Under the pieces are notes generated by a model, which saw only the letters and a program-made list of their open reading frames with translations, was not told the origin of the DNA and did not search any database. The position numbers and the translations under genes were made by a program. This document shows positions 53,201 through 61,468 of a stretch of 64,000 bases of DNA, piece by piece. This stretch comes from Clostridiales bacterium. Its GTDB lineage: Bacteria > Bacillota > Clostridia > Oscillospirales > Oscillospiraceae. Location: the NCBI GenBank assembly GCA_003150485.1, contig QALX01000001.1, forward strand, positions 112,429 to 176,428. The letters are read 5' to 3'. Numbering within the stretch: position 1 is the first letter of the stretch; each line of letters begins with the position of its first letter.

Positions 53201-53836
53201 GCCCCAGCTGGTCTGGGCGGCGTCGGTGACCCCTTCCAGTTCGAATGCCTCCGACTGCTCCCGGAGCCAGCAGGCCGGGTCCGGGTGGCTCTGGATGCGG
53301 CTGTGGATGTCCAGCACAATGGTTTTCAGCCGGTTGTCATCCCGCCCGGCGGACAGGGTATCCACCAAGCTGGCAAAGTGTCCCTCCTCTAGGTGAGCGT
53401 AGGCCTCCTCGATCACCCGGTCCAAAGTCTGGCTCCTCAATAGCCCCGCCTCGCCGTCCTCCGCCATGCGGAAGTCCGGGTCCAGGTCCAGCTGGGCACT
53501 GCTCTCCCGGAGCAGGCGGGTACAGAAGGCGTGGATGGTGGAGATCTGGGTGCGGTAGATCAAGGTGGTCTGCCGCTTGAGATGGACATCGCCGGGGCGC
53601 TCCTCCAGGGCCTCCCGGAGAGCCGCCATAATCTTGCTGCGCAGCTCTGCCGCCGCCGCCTTGGTGAAGGTGATGATGAGGAACTGGTCCAGATCCATCC
53701 CCTCCCGGAGCACCCGGTCCAGGAGCCGCTGGACCAGCACAAAGGTCTTGCCGGACCCGGCTGCCGCCGACACCAGCAGCTCGCCGCCCCGGTCGGCCAC
53801 CACAGCGGCCTGTTCTCTGGTCAACTGCACTGCCAC
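50282..53836 (-). CDS. addA: AddA helicase-nuclease subunit
   Basis: The AddAB enzyme processes double-strand breaks for recombination. The 1184-residue AddA has a UvrD-type helicase (Walker A AAAGSGKT at 24-31, Walker B VLVDEYQDTNAVQ, VMSIHKSKGLEFPVVVL-type motif V region and VAMTRAKDKLILTL) and a C-terminal RecB-like nuclease with VIDFKTDRV near 1128. It begins 3 bases after the addB stop. Confidence 0.96.
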   Translation of the reverse strand: MAVQLTREQAAVVADRGGELLVSAAAGSGKTFVLVQRLLDRVLREGMDLDQFLIITFTKAAAAELRSKIMAALREALEERPGDVHLKRQTTLIYRTQISTIHAFCTRLLRESSAQLDLDPDFRMAEDGEAGLLRSQTLDRVIEEAYAHLEEGHFASLVDTLSAGRDDNRLKTIVLDIHSRIQSHPDPACWLREQSEAFELEGVTDAAQTSWGALLLEDAREQVEYWRRQMVRALDLLAGDAALEQAYAENFCGTLDSMDAFLDAARQGWDAAAAQAGIRFDKLKAARKVEDIGLREQVKGLRDQCKKKMAQMAERFAGDSASLLGDLAAVREPVQELFRLVAAFEAAYQQAKRRRRMLDFNDLEHLTVRALVAADGSPTELARQWQGRFAEVLVDEYQDTNAVQNAIFNALTGGGKTLFQVGDVKQSIYRFRLADPGIFLDKFNRFPRGGQAAEGEPRTLVLSRNFRSRPSVLEAVNFVFEQIMTPAFGEIAYTEDQRLYPGGTFPAYPGDVTELNVVDVSGLETGEDEASIPRDQAEAQFVARRVRRLLDEPGQVTENGTLRPVRPEDIAILHRSPSKVLRHLTLALDREQVPWQLAGDEDFFSSTEVRVALAFLQVVDNPREDVPLIAVLRSPVCGFSGDQLALLRAGCPQGDFYTCLCRGAEQGDGACAAFLEELDGLRLLAPDLSAAQLLWHIYDRTGLMGIFGAMAGGQRRQDNLLAFYDYACACQRSGRSSLFDFVRNLRQMLEQGETLPGVPGRQGSGVHIMSIHKSKGLEFPVVVLAGLSRKCNKADEQAPMLFHQTLGVGPKGLDPELRVEFPTLARQAVKLQLDREMKAEELRLLYVAMTRAKDKLILTLCLANAERTLNGLREYAGPHPDPRALLQRDSVGEWLLLPVLARDDAEELWTAGPPEERIVPPDRWDIRLCTLDSAGLSSGPAVQPPVSEKERAETDLNWLTWRYPHQQLVDLPSKVTATQMKGRLLDAEAAEETRAEVSGEDRFERPRFEQRERGLTSAQRGSAMHSVMEHIDLDRAADAESVAREIERLVQGSWLTRQQGDAVNPAQIAGFWDSDMGRAARSAPNLRREFKFSVLMPASRYQPGVPETETMLLQGVVDCCFETAEGLTVIDFKTDRVTSETVAERAEGYRGQIELYSQALTELTGKQVVTKMLWFFAVNQGFYL

Positions 53837-53839
53837 GGG

Positions 53840-56800
53840 TTACCCTCCTCTCTCTTTCTCATGGTCCGACCCGCCGGCCTCCTCCCAGAACCGCTTCCCC
53901 TTCACGGAATACAGGTACCGGTGGCAGTCTCTGCCGTTGCCCTCCTCAAAGTGGCAGGCGGCGGCGTAGTCGCAAAAATCACAGTAGCTGCGGTTCCCCG
54001 CCCGCAGGTAGGGGTCCGCGTCGATGTTTCCGGCGGCAATCTCCCCGGCAATGTCCCGCAGGACCTTCCCCACGTGGCGGTGGAGCTTACCCCACTGCTC
54101 CGCCGTGGCCAGGCTGTCGCCGGTAATGGCGCCGGTGCGCTTGCTGACCCGGATGGGCAGAAACCGGGGCCCTCCGCCGGGCTCCACCTGCTCCATGGCC
54201 GCCAGCAGCGCCGGGTCGTTCAGGAGCATCCCACTGCGCCGGAGCTTCTGGTCCACTTCCTTCTGGCGCTGGGCGGGGGTGATGTTCCGGCTGCCGCTGA
54301 GAATCAAGTCACGGGCTGGCAGGTACAGGACACCGGCCGCCGCCAGCTCCTTTCCGTAGAGGGCCTTTCCCGCCCCCTCCAGGGTGAACAGGTACAGCAG
54401 CATCTGCATCTCCAGCCCGTGCCACACGTCGGTAAGGCTGAAGGATTTCTTTCCGGTCTTGTAGTCCACCACCCGCAGATATAGCCGCCCGTTCTCTTCC
54501 CAGCCATCCACCCGGTCCACAATCCCCGAGATGGACAGGGTCACACCGTCCACGGTCAGCTCCACCGGCGGCAGCGCCCCCCGCTCCCCGAAGCCCAGCT
54601 CAAAGGAGATGGGGACAAACTCCGACCGGCGCAGCTCCTCTGCCACGTTGTCCACAATCAGCTCCACCGACTGGCACAGACGCCGGAACAGGTAGCGGAA
54701 CCGGGGCGTCTGGTCCTCCAGCCCTCCCAGCTCCTCCCGAACATAGCGCTCCACCACCTGGCCGGTTAACGCTTTGATCTCCGGCCGCGCCATTGCTTTC
54801 ACGCCCCCCAGGTCCCGGGCCGCCTTCAGCACATGCTCCAGCACGTAGTGGACAAAGGTCCCCACCTCCGGGGCATCGAACCCGGCCCGCTTCCGGGCCC
54901 GGGCCTTTAGGCCGTACTGCATAAAGTAGGAGAAGTGGCAGCTCTTGATGGTGTCCATTTTGGAGGCGGAGAGCCGCACCTTTTCCCCATACAGGGCGTC
55001 CACAGCGCCGCGGGTCAGGCCGCCCCGCTGGTAGTTCCGGGCCTCCGCCACCCGGCGGGCCCGCCGGCCCCATTCGGGCGTGGCCGCCAGCGCCGTCAGC
55101 AACGCGCCATCATTGGCCCGCCCTGCCCAGTCCAGGGCCGGAAGGGGCGCCAACGGACAGCGGTTCCCCTCCGGCTCCGCCACAGACACGCCGGGCAGCA
55201 GCGTTTGCAGCCGTTCCACAAAGGCCGCCGGACGTACCTCGCCGCCGTCCCGGTTCCGGGGCCAGCTCAGGTACAGCCGCCGCTGGGGCAGGGCCATCCC
55301 ATCGTAAATCATGGTCAGCTCCCGGTTCAGCCGCCGGTCCGGGGAGGGGGCCAGCTCCAGGCCCCGGGCCCGGAGCAGCTCCCGGTCCCCCTCGGTGAGC
55401 AGGCCGGGGGGCTGGGTAATCAGGGGAAAGTGGTCCTCGTCCGCCCCCAGCAGGAAGAGAATCTTTGCGTCCTTGTGGGCCAGATTGGGGATCTCTCCGG
55501 CAGCCACCCGGTCCAGGGACACGGGAATGGTCCCCACGTCGTACTGGGAGAGCAGGAGGGTGAACAGCTCCGCGAACTCCCGCAGCTCCAGCACCCCCTC
55601 GGTGAGCAGGTCGGCGCACTGCTCCATGGCGCCGCAGAGGATGCCCCACAGCTGGCGGTACTCCTCCGCCTGCCGCAGTTCCCCACGGGCTCTGAGCTGC
55701 CCGGACCGCTCCGCAAGCCGCTGGGGCAGCTGAATCTCCTCCAGAAAGCCGTAGACGCTGCGGACCAGCTGGCTACCGGGGGCCGCCGGCGTTTTCCGCA
55801 GCCGTTCCAGAGGCGTGATGATCTGCCGCCGCAGGCCGTCCAGCTCCGCCACCAGCGCCCGGTCCTCGGGCCGCCATGGGATACCGTAGCCCTCCGGGTG
55901 CCAGTTCCAATCCGCCTTCCGGCTCCACTGGCTCCCCCGGAGCTCCCAGCGCAGCACGTAATTTTCCAGCCGGTCCACGTCGGCCCGGTCCACTCCAGTC
56001 AGGCCGGTTTTCAGATAGCGGAACAGGCTGTCGTATTCATACCCGTCCCCCACCGTGTCCAGGGCGGCGGTCAGCAGGGTGAGAACGGGCTTATCCAGAA
56101 TTTCCTCCCGCCGTCCGTAGAACAGGGGGATGCCGTAGCGGCCAAAGACCGGCTCCAACAGCGCGCCGTAGCCCTCCATGGTCCGAGCCGCCACCACAAT
56201 GTCCCGGTAGCGGACCCCTTCCTCCCGGACCAACCGGCAGATCTCCTGGGCCGCCTGCTCCACCTCCTGATAGGGGGAGTCCGCCCGGAGCAGCCGCACT
56301 CCCTCGGTTTCCCCGCAGGCGGGCGCCGCGCCGAACAGCCCCTGTTCCAGAACCCGCAGGGCCTCCGGTGCGCCGTCCTTCCGTTCCGTCAGGACGGAAA
56401 AGGTCACCGGCACCCGCCGCTCCCGGGCCTCCGCCACCAGGGCCTGGGCGGTCCAGCGGGCCGGGGCGAACACCTCCGTCTCCCCGTCCAGACCGTCACA
56501 GGTCAGGGCCACGGTCACCGAGTGGGCCCGGCCCATGAGCTGTCCCAGCACCTGCCGCTGCTGGGGAGTGAAGTCGGTGAAACTGTCCAGGTAGAAGTCC
56601 ATGTTCCGGCCGTAGTCACAGCCCTTCAGCTTGTCCGCCAGCTTGGTCAGCCGGTCCCGGGGGTCCGCCGCCAGCCGGGCCGTCAGCCCGTCGTAGCAGG
56701 CCAGAATCAGCCCCAGCTCCCGGAGGCGCTGGCCGTCCTGGCTGTCCTCCTCTCCCCCGGCGGCGGCCAGCTCCTCCGGCGAAACGCAGTAACTCTTCAG

Positions 56801-57172
56801 TTCGTCCGAGGTGGCGATCAGGTGCTCCAAAAAGGCTGCCTTCCGGGAGGGCTTTGCGTAGAGGGTCAGCTGGCTGGACAGGGCGCGAACCGCCTGGTGC
56901 ATCAGCAACAGCCGGCCGCCGCGGTCCAGCACCGGCTCCGCCAGGCCGCCGGTCTGGGTCAGCACCCGGTTCCAGAGCCGGGTGAAGGAGAGCACCTCCG
57001 CCCGGGCCGACGCACCGTTCCCCAGGGTCTGGCACAGGCGGCGCTCCGCCTCATGGGAATACTGCTCCGGCACCAAAAGCACCTGGGGCCGACTCTTCCC
57101 GTTTTCCCCCATGGCCTGGAACAGCGCCGTGGTCTTTCCCGTCTTTCCGCAGCCCATCAACAAGTTCAGCAT
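53840..57172 (-). CDS. addB: AddB nuclease subunit
   Basis: 1110 residues. The N-terminal ATP site is GCGKTGKTT, the middle is the degenerate helicase region (RDGGEVRPAAFVERLQTL, LSWPRNRDGG), and the C-terminal nuclease has VVDYKTGKK. The iron-sulphur staple cysteines are seen: one in IKSCHFSYF (about 741) and three in CDFCDYAAACHF near the C-terminus. GAGGGGAAC precedes the ATG. A strong palindrome lies in its promoter region. Confidence 0.96.
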   Translation of the reverse strand: MLNLLMGCGKTGKTTALFQAMGENGKSRPQVLLVPEQYSHEAERRLCQTLGNGASARAEVLSFTRLWNRVLTQTGGLAEPVLDRGGRLLLMHQAVRALSSQLTLYAKPSRKAAFLEHLIATSDELKSYCVSPEELAAAGGEEDSQDGQRLRELGLILACYDGLTARLAADPRDRLTKLADKLKGCDYGRNMDFYLDSFTDFTPQQRQVLGQLMGRAHSVTVALTCDGLDGETEVFAPARWTAQALVAEARERRVPVTFSVLTERKDGAPEALRVLEQGLFGAAPACGETEGVRLLRADSPYQEVEQAAQEICRLVREEGVRYRDIVVAARTMEGYGALLEPVFGRYGIPLFYGRREEILDKPVLTLLTAALDTVGDGYEYDSLFRYLKTGLTGVDRADVDRLENYVLRWELRGSQWSRKADWNWHPEGYGIPWRPEDRALVAELDGLRRQIITPLERLRKTPAAPGSQLVRSVYGFLEEIQLPQRLAERSGQLRARGELRQAEEYRQLWGILCGAMEQCADLLTEGVLELREFAELFTLLLSQYDVGTIPVSLDRVAAGEIPNLAHKDAKILFLLGADEDHFPLITQPPGLLTEGDRELLRARGLELAPSPDRRLNRELTMIYDGMALPQRRLYLSWPRNRDGGEVRPAAFVERLQTLLPGVSVAEPEGNRCPLAPLPALDWAGRANDGALLTALAATPEWGRRARRVAEARNYQRGGLTRGAVDALYGEKVRLSASKMDTIKSCHFSYFMQYGLKARARKRAGFDAPEVGTFVHYVLEHVLKAARDLGGVKAMARPEIKALTGQVVERYVREELGGLEDQTPRFRYLFRRLCQSVELIVDNVAEELRRSEFVPISFELGFGERGALPPVELTVDGVTLSISGIVDRVDGWEENGRLYLRVVDYKTGKKSFSLTDVWHGLEMQMLLYLFTLEGAGKALYGKELAAAGVLYLPARDLILSGSRNITPAQRQKEVDQKLRRSGMLLNDPALLAAMEQVEPGGGPRFLPIRVSKRTGAITGDSLATAEQWGKLHRHVGKVLRDIAGEIAAGNIDADPYLRAGNRSYCDFCDYAAACHFEEGNGRDCHRYLYSVKGKRFWEEAGGSDHEKERGG

Positions 57173-57216
57173 TCCGGTTCCCCTCCTTCTTGTCTTATCT
57201 TGTCTCTATTGTATCA

Positions 57217-57248
57217 CATGCATAGTCCCATTAACAGGACTATGCATG
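57217..57248. promoter_or_regulatory. 12-bp perfect inverted repeat upstream of addB
   Basis: CATGCATAGTCC (57217-57228) and GGACTATGCATG (57237-57248), 8 bases apart, next to a leftward -10 (TACAAT, 57213-57208). No T run follows, so an operator is more likely than a terminator. It does not match the usual Gram-positive LexA box. Confidence 0.5.
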
Positions 57249-57277
57249 GAGTTCTCAGGGATGATCTGCGGTTTTTA

Positions 57278-58219
57278 TCACTCTGCCAGGATATTCTCCC
57301 GCCGGACCTTGTGCCACCCAAATTCCGGGATCAGCTCCCGGGCCGCCACTGGTTCTGGCCGGTCGATCAGCCCCGCCCAGCAGGCCAGCTGCCCCACGAG
57401 CTCCTCCGGCCGCCTTCCGGCCCGGCGCAGGGCGCCCAGATCCACATCCCGCTGCCGCTTGGACAGCCGGTGACCGTCTCTGCCGCACAGCAGCGGCACA
57501 TGGCAATACTGAGGCAAAGCGGAAAATCCCAGCTGCCGCTGCAACCAGATCTGCCGCGGAGTGGAAGAGAGCAGATCCACGCCCCGCACCACCTGGTTGA
57601 CTCCCATCAGGGCGTCATCCACCACCACCGCCAGCTGGTAAGCGTGGACCCCGTCGCTGCGGCGGAGGATAAAATCCCCGCACGCCCGGTCCAACTCCTC
57701 GGAATACTCCCCCATCACCGTATCGGTAAAGGCAATCGACTCCGCAGGCACCCGGACCCGCAGGGCCGGTTTGCGGGTTTTGCCCCGTTCCGCCCGCTCC
57801 GCCGGGGTCAGATTCCGGCAGGTGCCGCCATAGATAGGGGTGCCGTCCGCTGCGTGGGGCGCGGAGGCAGCATGGAGCTGGTTCCGGGTGCAGTAGCAGG
57901 GGTAAATCAGCCCCTGCTGGTTCAGCCGTTCCAGGTATTCGGCATAGATGGCGCTCCGATGGCTCTGAAAGTACGCAGGCCCGCCGGCGCTGCCGCCCCG
58001 GTCCCAGTCCAGGCCCAGCCAGCGGAGATCTGCCTCGATCTGCTCCGCATACTCTGCCTTGCAGCGCTGAGGGTCCAGATCCTCCTGGCGTAGCACCAAT
58101 TCGCCCCCCACTGCCCGCACCGACAGCCAGGCCAGCAGGGCGGAAAAGGCGTTGCCCAGGTGCATCCGTCCGCTGGGGCTGGGGGCAAACCGCCCCACAA
58201 TCTGCGTCGTCTGTTCCAT
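57278..58219 (-). CDS. gluQ: glutamyl-Q tRNA(Asp) synthetase
   Basis: Attaches glutamate to queuosine at the wobble base of tRNA-Asp. 313 residues: the GluRS catalytic domain only, with RFAPSPSGRMHLGN (HIGH), LRQEDLDP, cysteines in CYCTRNQL and YGGTCRN (zinc site), and HRLSKRQRD (KMSKS). It lacks the anticodon-binding domain of GluRS. The ATG at 58219 follows GGGAGAG; the frame stays open to 58552 only because of the Gly-rich repeat on the same strand. Confidence 0.92.
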   Translation of the reverse strand: MEQTTQIVGRFAPSPSGRMHLGNAFSALLAWLSVRAVGGELVLRQEDLDPQRCKAEYAEQIEADLRWLGLDWDRGGSAGGPAYFQSHRSAIYAEYLERLNQQGLIYPCYCTRNQLHAASAPHAADGTPIYGGTCRNLTPAERAERGKTRKPALRVRVPAESIAFTDTVMGEYSEELDRACGDFILRRSDGVHAYQLAVVVDDALMGVNQVVRGVDLLSSTPRQIWLQRQLGFSALPQYCHVPLLCGRDGHRLSKRQRDVDLGALRRAGRRPEELVGQLACWAGLIDRPEPVAARELIPEFGWHKVRRENILAE

Positions 58220-58238
58220 TTCTTCTCTCCCTTTCAAA

Positions 58239-58268
58239 AAGGGCGGACGCTTCCACACGTCCGCCCTT
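58239..58268 (-). terminator. terminator after the TPM gene, next to the gluQ start
   Basis: 11-bp arms AAGGGCGGACG and CGTCCGCCCTT, 8-base loop, leftward TTTTT. Its T run ends right before the gluQ ribosome site. Confidence 0.85.
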
Positions 58269-58290
58269 CGTTCTGTTTTTTGTGGATCTG

Positions 58291-59349
58291 TCAGCCGTGA
58301 CCGCCGCCGAAACCGCCTCCATGGCCGCCACCGAAGCCACCACCGTGGCCGCCGCCAAAGCCGCCGCCGAAGCCACCACCGTGGCCGCCGCCGAAACCGC
58401 CTCCAAAGCCGCCGCCGTGGCCGCCACCAAAGCTGCCGGGGCCAAAGCCGCCGCCGCGGGGTCTGCGCGGGGGGCCGCCGAACCCACTGAAACCGCCGGG
58501 CCCGGGTCCATGGGGCCCCCGGGGCCCACCAGGTCCATGATGGTGCCACCACCGGCCGCCGGGCCGGTGCCAGAACACCCAGGGCACAAAGGCCACCGGA
58601 GGCACACTCATGTGCCCGTAGCGCCCATACCAGGTCCGGTACCGCCGCCGGTCAATCCAGCTTAGCAGGATCACCACAAAAGCGATCAGGATCACGATGC
58701 CAAAGATAGAACCGGCGGGATCGCTATAGTAGTACACCTCACTGTATGATCCCTGGCCGCCAATCTTCTGGAAGCAGTCGGCAAAATAGCCGTTCATGGC
58801 CTCCATCAGCTTGAGCACCCCTTCCCCGTACCGGCCAGCCATATAGTCGTTGTACAGGTACCTGTTGGGGTAGCTGTTCAGAATGTTGTGGCTCTCCACA
58901 TAATCATTCCAAAGATCGTCACCGCAGTCGAAGTAACAGGCCTTTCCGCCGATGTCCAGGTAGAGAATCATGTCGTAGCCGGAGATGCCCAGCTCGTTGG
59001 CGGCATCCAGGGCGGCCTCCTGGATGTCTCCGCTCACGGAGTCCACCGTCACCACCGCGATCCGGGTACCGTAGGCGGATTGCCACGCCTCGTTATAGGC
59101 CTCGATCCGGTCCAGAGTCTCCTGGGAGAACACCCCGGCCCCGTCCCGCAGATAGCTTAGGCTGGTTCCATCGTTCCGGCTGGGATCAATTTTCACGGCC
59201 TCCCCGGCTTCCGTAACCTCTGTCGCCGCCGCAGGCGGCTCCGGCTCCGGGCTGGCCGGCGGCGTCACCAGCTGGGAATAGACGATGGAACCGGCGATGG
59301 CCAGCACGGTGATCACCACCGCCACCGGGAATTTTTTCAAAAACTTCAC
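58291..59349 (-). CDS. TPM-domain membrane protein with Gly/His-rich tail
   Basis: About 352 residues. Order: N-terminal membrane anchor (about 5-25), Pro/Glu/Ala linker, an extracytoplasmic TPM-like domain (about 65-200; LRDGAGVFSQETLDRIEAYN, YGTRIAVVTVDSV, ISGYDMILYLDIGGKACYF), a membrane helix (IFGIVILIAFVVILLSW) and a low-complexity tail of GGGHGGGFGGG repeats. TPM proteins are widespread but loosely understood. Two GTG starts are possible: 59349 (AGGTG at good spacing) or 59358. It follows telA by under 40 bases. Confidence 0.83.
   Translation of the reverse strand: MKFLKKFPVAVVITVLAIAGSIVYSQLVTPPASPEPEPPAAATEVTEAGEAVKIDPSRNDGTSLSYLRDGAGVFSQETLDRIEAYNEAWQSAYGTRIAVVTVDSVSGDIQEAALDAANELGISGYDMILYLDIGGKACYFDCGDDLWNDYVESHNILNSYPNRYLYNDYMAGRYGEGVLKLMEAMNGYFADCFQKIGGQGSYSEVYYYSDPAGSIFGIVILIAFVVILLSWIDRRRYRTWYGRYGHMSVPPVAFVPWVFWHRPGGRWWHHHGPGGPRGPHGPGPGGFSGFGGPPRRPRGGGFGPGSFGGGHGGGFGGGFGGGHGGGFGGGFGGGHGGGFGGGHGGGFGGGHG
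58297..58455 (-). repeat. tandem Gly/His/Phe repeat at the 3' end of the TPM gene
   Basis: Repeated units encoding GGGFGGGHG, in near-identical 12-27-base blocks. The repeat creates long open frames in other frames and is a likely site of length variation. Confidence 0.8.
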
Positions 59350-59386
59350 AAGTGACACCTGCCTTTCCCAGGGACGTAAAAAACAA

Positions 59387-60571
59387 TCAGTGTTTCAGCT
59401 CCAGCAGCTTCTGGCGCAGCTCGCCCTCGATCTTGCCCAGCTCCACCTCGGCCTCAGCCCGCTTCCGGCGTCCGTCGCTCTGAATCTGCATCACCTCGTC
59501 CAGGGTAGAGATCAGATCTTCGTTGGTCTTGCGCAGGGTTTCGATGTCCACGATGCCCCGCTCGGCCTCCTTGGCCGTGGCGATGGTGCCCATTTTCAGC
59601 ATTTCCGAGTTCTTTTTCAGCAGCTCGTTGGTCATATTGGTCACTGCGCTCTGGGCCGCCGTGGCCTGTCGGGACCGCTCCAGGCCCAGGGCCAGGACCA
59701 TCTGGCTCTTCCACAGAGGGATGGTATTGACCAGGGAGGTCTGAATCTTCTCGATCATCAGGGTGTCGTTGTTCTGAAGCAGACGGGTCTGGGGGCCCAT
59801 CTGGATGGAGATCATCCGGGTCAGCTCCAGATCGCTGATCTTCTTCTCAAACCGCTCCACCAGGTTGGCGTAGTCGTTGTATGCCTGGGCGTCCTCCTGA
59901 GCGCCGCTCTGCTCCGCCTTTTTCCGCAGCTCGGCCAGCTCGCCGGTCCGGCAGGCCTCCAGCTTCTTCTTGCCCGCGATGATATACATGGTCAGCTCTT
60001 TGTAGTACTGCTGGTTCAGCTCAAACATCTGATCAAACATGGCTACGTCCTTCATCAGGGCCACCTGATGCTGCTCCAGAATCCGGCAGATCTTATCCAC
60101 ATTGACCTCGGCCTTGTCGTATTGGGCCTTCATCTCGTCCACTTTCAGCTTGCTGCGCTGGAAGAACCCCCGCTTTTTCTCGGTGCCCGGGGCGTTGTTC
60201 TTCAGCTCCACCACCAGGCTGGACAGGGTGTCCCCCACCTCGCCCAGGTCCTTGGTGCGCACCTTGTTCAGGGCGCTCTCGGAGAAGGATGCGATGTTCT
60301 TCTGGGCAGCGGTACCGTACTGGAGCACCTGGGTGGAGTCGGTCAGGTCGATCTTCTTCGAAAAATCGTCCACGATCTTCCGCTCCGCCTCTGAGAGCAT
60401 AGACTCGTCAATCTTCGCCGGCGCCGCGTCCTGGACGGCCTCTGCGGGGCTCTTGGCCTCCGGCGCCAGGGTCAGGGCAGGGGCCTCTGGTGCGGCCTGT
60501 GCCGCTGCGGCCGCCGCCTCATCTGCCTCGGGGGTCAGGGTCAGGGAAGGGATGCTTGTATTTTCACTCAT
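59387..60571 (-). CDS. telA: TelA/KlaA family protein
   Basis: 394 residues, cytoplasmic, mostly helical coiled coil (about 70-390), with an Ala/Pro/Glu-rich N-terminus. GTAAQKNIASFSESALNKVR, LKVDEMKAQYDKAEVNVDKI and QMVLALGLERSRQATAAQSA fit TelA, named for tellurite resistance but broadly linked to envelope-stress or antibiotic tolerance. It follows xpaC by 43 bases, the usual partner. Confidence 0.93.
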   Translation of the reverse strand: MSENTSIPSLTLTPEADEAAAAAAQAAPEAPALTLAPEAKSPAEAVQDAAPAKIDESMLSEAERKIVDDFSKKIDLTDSTQVLQYGTAAQKNIASFSESALNKVRTKDLGEVGDTLSSLVVELKNNAPGTEKKRGFFQRSKLKVDEMKAQYDKAEVNVDKICRILEQHQVALMKDVAMFDQMFELNQQYYKELTMYIIAGKKKLEACRTGELAELRKKAEQSGAQEDAQAYNDYANLVERFEKKISDLELTRMISIQMGPQTRLLQNNDTLMIEKIQTSLVNTIPLWKSQMVLALGLERSRQATAAQSAVTNMTNELLKKNSEMLKMGTIATAKEAERGIVDIETLRKTNEDLISTLDEVMQIQSDGRRKRAEAEVELGKIEGELRQKLLELKH

Positions 60572-60614
60572 GGTTTTTCCTCCAATTTCTCTGTTCGTCT
60601 GTCCGTTTCAATTC

Positions 60615-61271
60615 TCACAGCCGCGGGCCGCTGTCGGTGAGCCCCTCCTGGGCCATCATCTGTTCCAGCACCGTCACGTCCGCCGAAATATCCATGGCCT
60701 CGTCCTGGAACAGGGCGTCCAGCTGCTTGTCATAGGCCGTTTCCACCGTGGTGAGCATCTGCTCCACTCGCCCCTTGGAGGCGTCGATGTTGGCGCCGGA
60801 CACCCCCAGGTTGTCCATCCGGTCGTAGGCGTTGAGCAGCTTAATGGTGGTGGGCAGGTAGTAGTCCTGAAACCGGCGGATCTGTCCCTTTTTCTCCGGG
60901 TGTTCCAGGACAAAGGCGAAAATCTTCTCCGTGGTGGCCTGGATGTGGTCCAGCTGGCGGGAGAGCTTCTCGTCCGTGATGTTTTCATTGAGCCGTTTCA
61001 GCTCCTCCAGCGCCCGGTCCCGCTCCTTTTGCAGGGCGGCCAGCTCCGGGTCCTTTGGCGTCTGTTCCGCCGGCTTCGGGTCGGGCAGCTCCACCTCGAC
61101 CATCTTGTTGGGAAAGATGGCGTAGGCAATCAGGTACACCAGCGCCGAGATCAGAGCCAGCCGGACATAGCCCGCCGCCTGGTTGACGTTGAAAAAGACC
61201 GCGCCGATCACCCACACGGCTCCCACCAGGTAGAGCGGCAGCACCGAGCGCTGTTTTCGGGTCACTTTCAT
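60615..61271 (-). CDS. xpaC: XpaC family protein
   Basis: 218 residues with two N-terminal membrane helices (about 12-50) and a helical cytoplasmic domain (LAALQKERDRALEELKRLN, IFAFVLEHPEKKGQIRRFQD, YYLPTTIKLLNAYDRMDNLG), the signature of the XpaC family, once named for indolyl-phosphate hydrolysis. It precedes telA, as in many Firmicutes. The ATG at 61271 has GGAGG 8 bases upstream. Confidence 0.92.
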   Translation of the reverse strand: MKVTRKQRSVLPLYLVGAVWVIGAVFFNVNQAAGYVRLALISALVYLIAYAIFPNKMVEVELPDPKPAEQTPKDPELAALQKERDRALEELKRLNENITDEKLSRQLDHIQATTEKIFAFVLEHPEKKGQIRRFQDYYLPTTIKLLNAYDRMDNLGVSGANIDASKGRVEQMLTTVETAYDKQLDALFQDEAMDISADVTVLEQMMAQEGLTDSGPRL

Positions 61272-61313
61272 GGAACATTCCTCCCCCACCCCACTTTGGG
61301 GTATACTAGAAAT

Positions 61314-61342
61314 ATTGTACACGCTCCCCCGTTGCCTGTCAA
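61314..61342 (-). promoter_or_regulatory. xpaC-telA-TPM promoter
   Basis: Leftward TTGACA (61342-61337), 17-base spacer, TACAAT (61319-61314). Confidence 0.85.
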
Positions 61343-61384
61343 CGGATTCCCTCATCCCCGTCGGGACGCCGGCTCCGTCCTTCA

Positions 61385-61413
61385 TTGACAAGGACGGGGA
61401 GAAACGATAGAAT
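61385..61413 (+). promoter_or_regulatory. ilvA promoter
   Basis: TTGACA (61385-61390), 17-base spacer, TAGAAT (61408-61413). Confidence 0.8.
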
Positions 61414-61468
61414 ACACTCGACTGATCACGGCAGTTCCTGCCGGTTTGAAAACTATAAACGGAAGAAG

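Noticed and set aside
54935..58093. Very long rightward open frame opposite addB and gluQ (over 1000 codons)
   Set aside because: It mirrors GC-rich codon bias on the other strand; its translation is low-complexity Pro/Gln/Arg/Leu without motifs, while the leftward frames give clear AddB and GluQ.
58297..58455. Possible CRISPR-like or minisatellite array
   Set aside because: The repeats have no spacers and are simply the coding sequence of a Gly/His-rich protein tail.
58220..58552. N-terminal extension of gluQ by about 110 residues
   Set aside because: It is the Gly/His repeat of the TPM gene read in another frame and crosses a terminator; the ATG at 58219 has a ribosome site and matches GluQ length.
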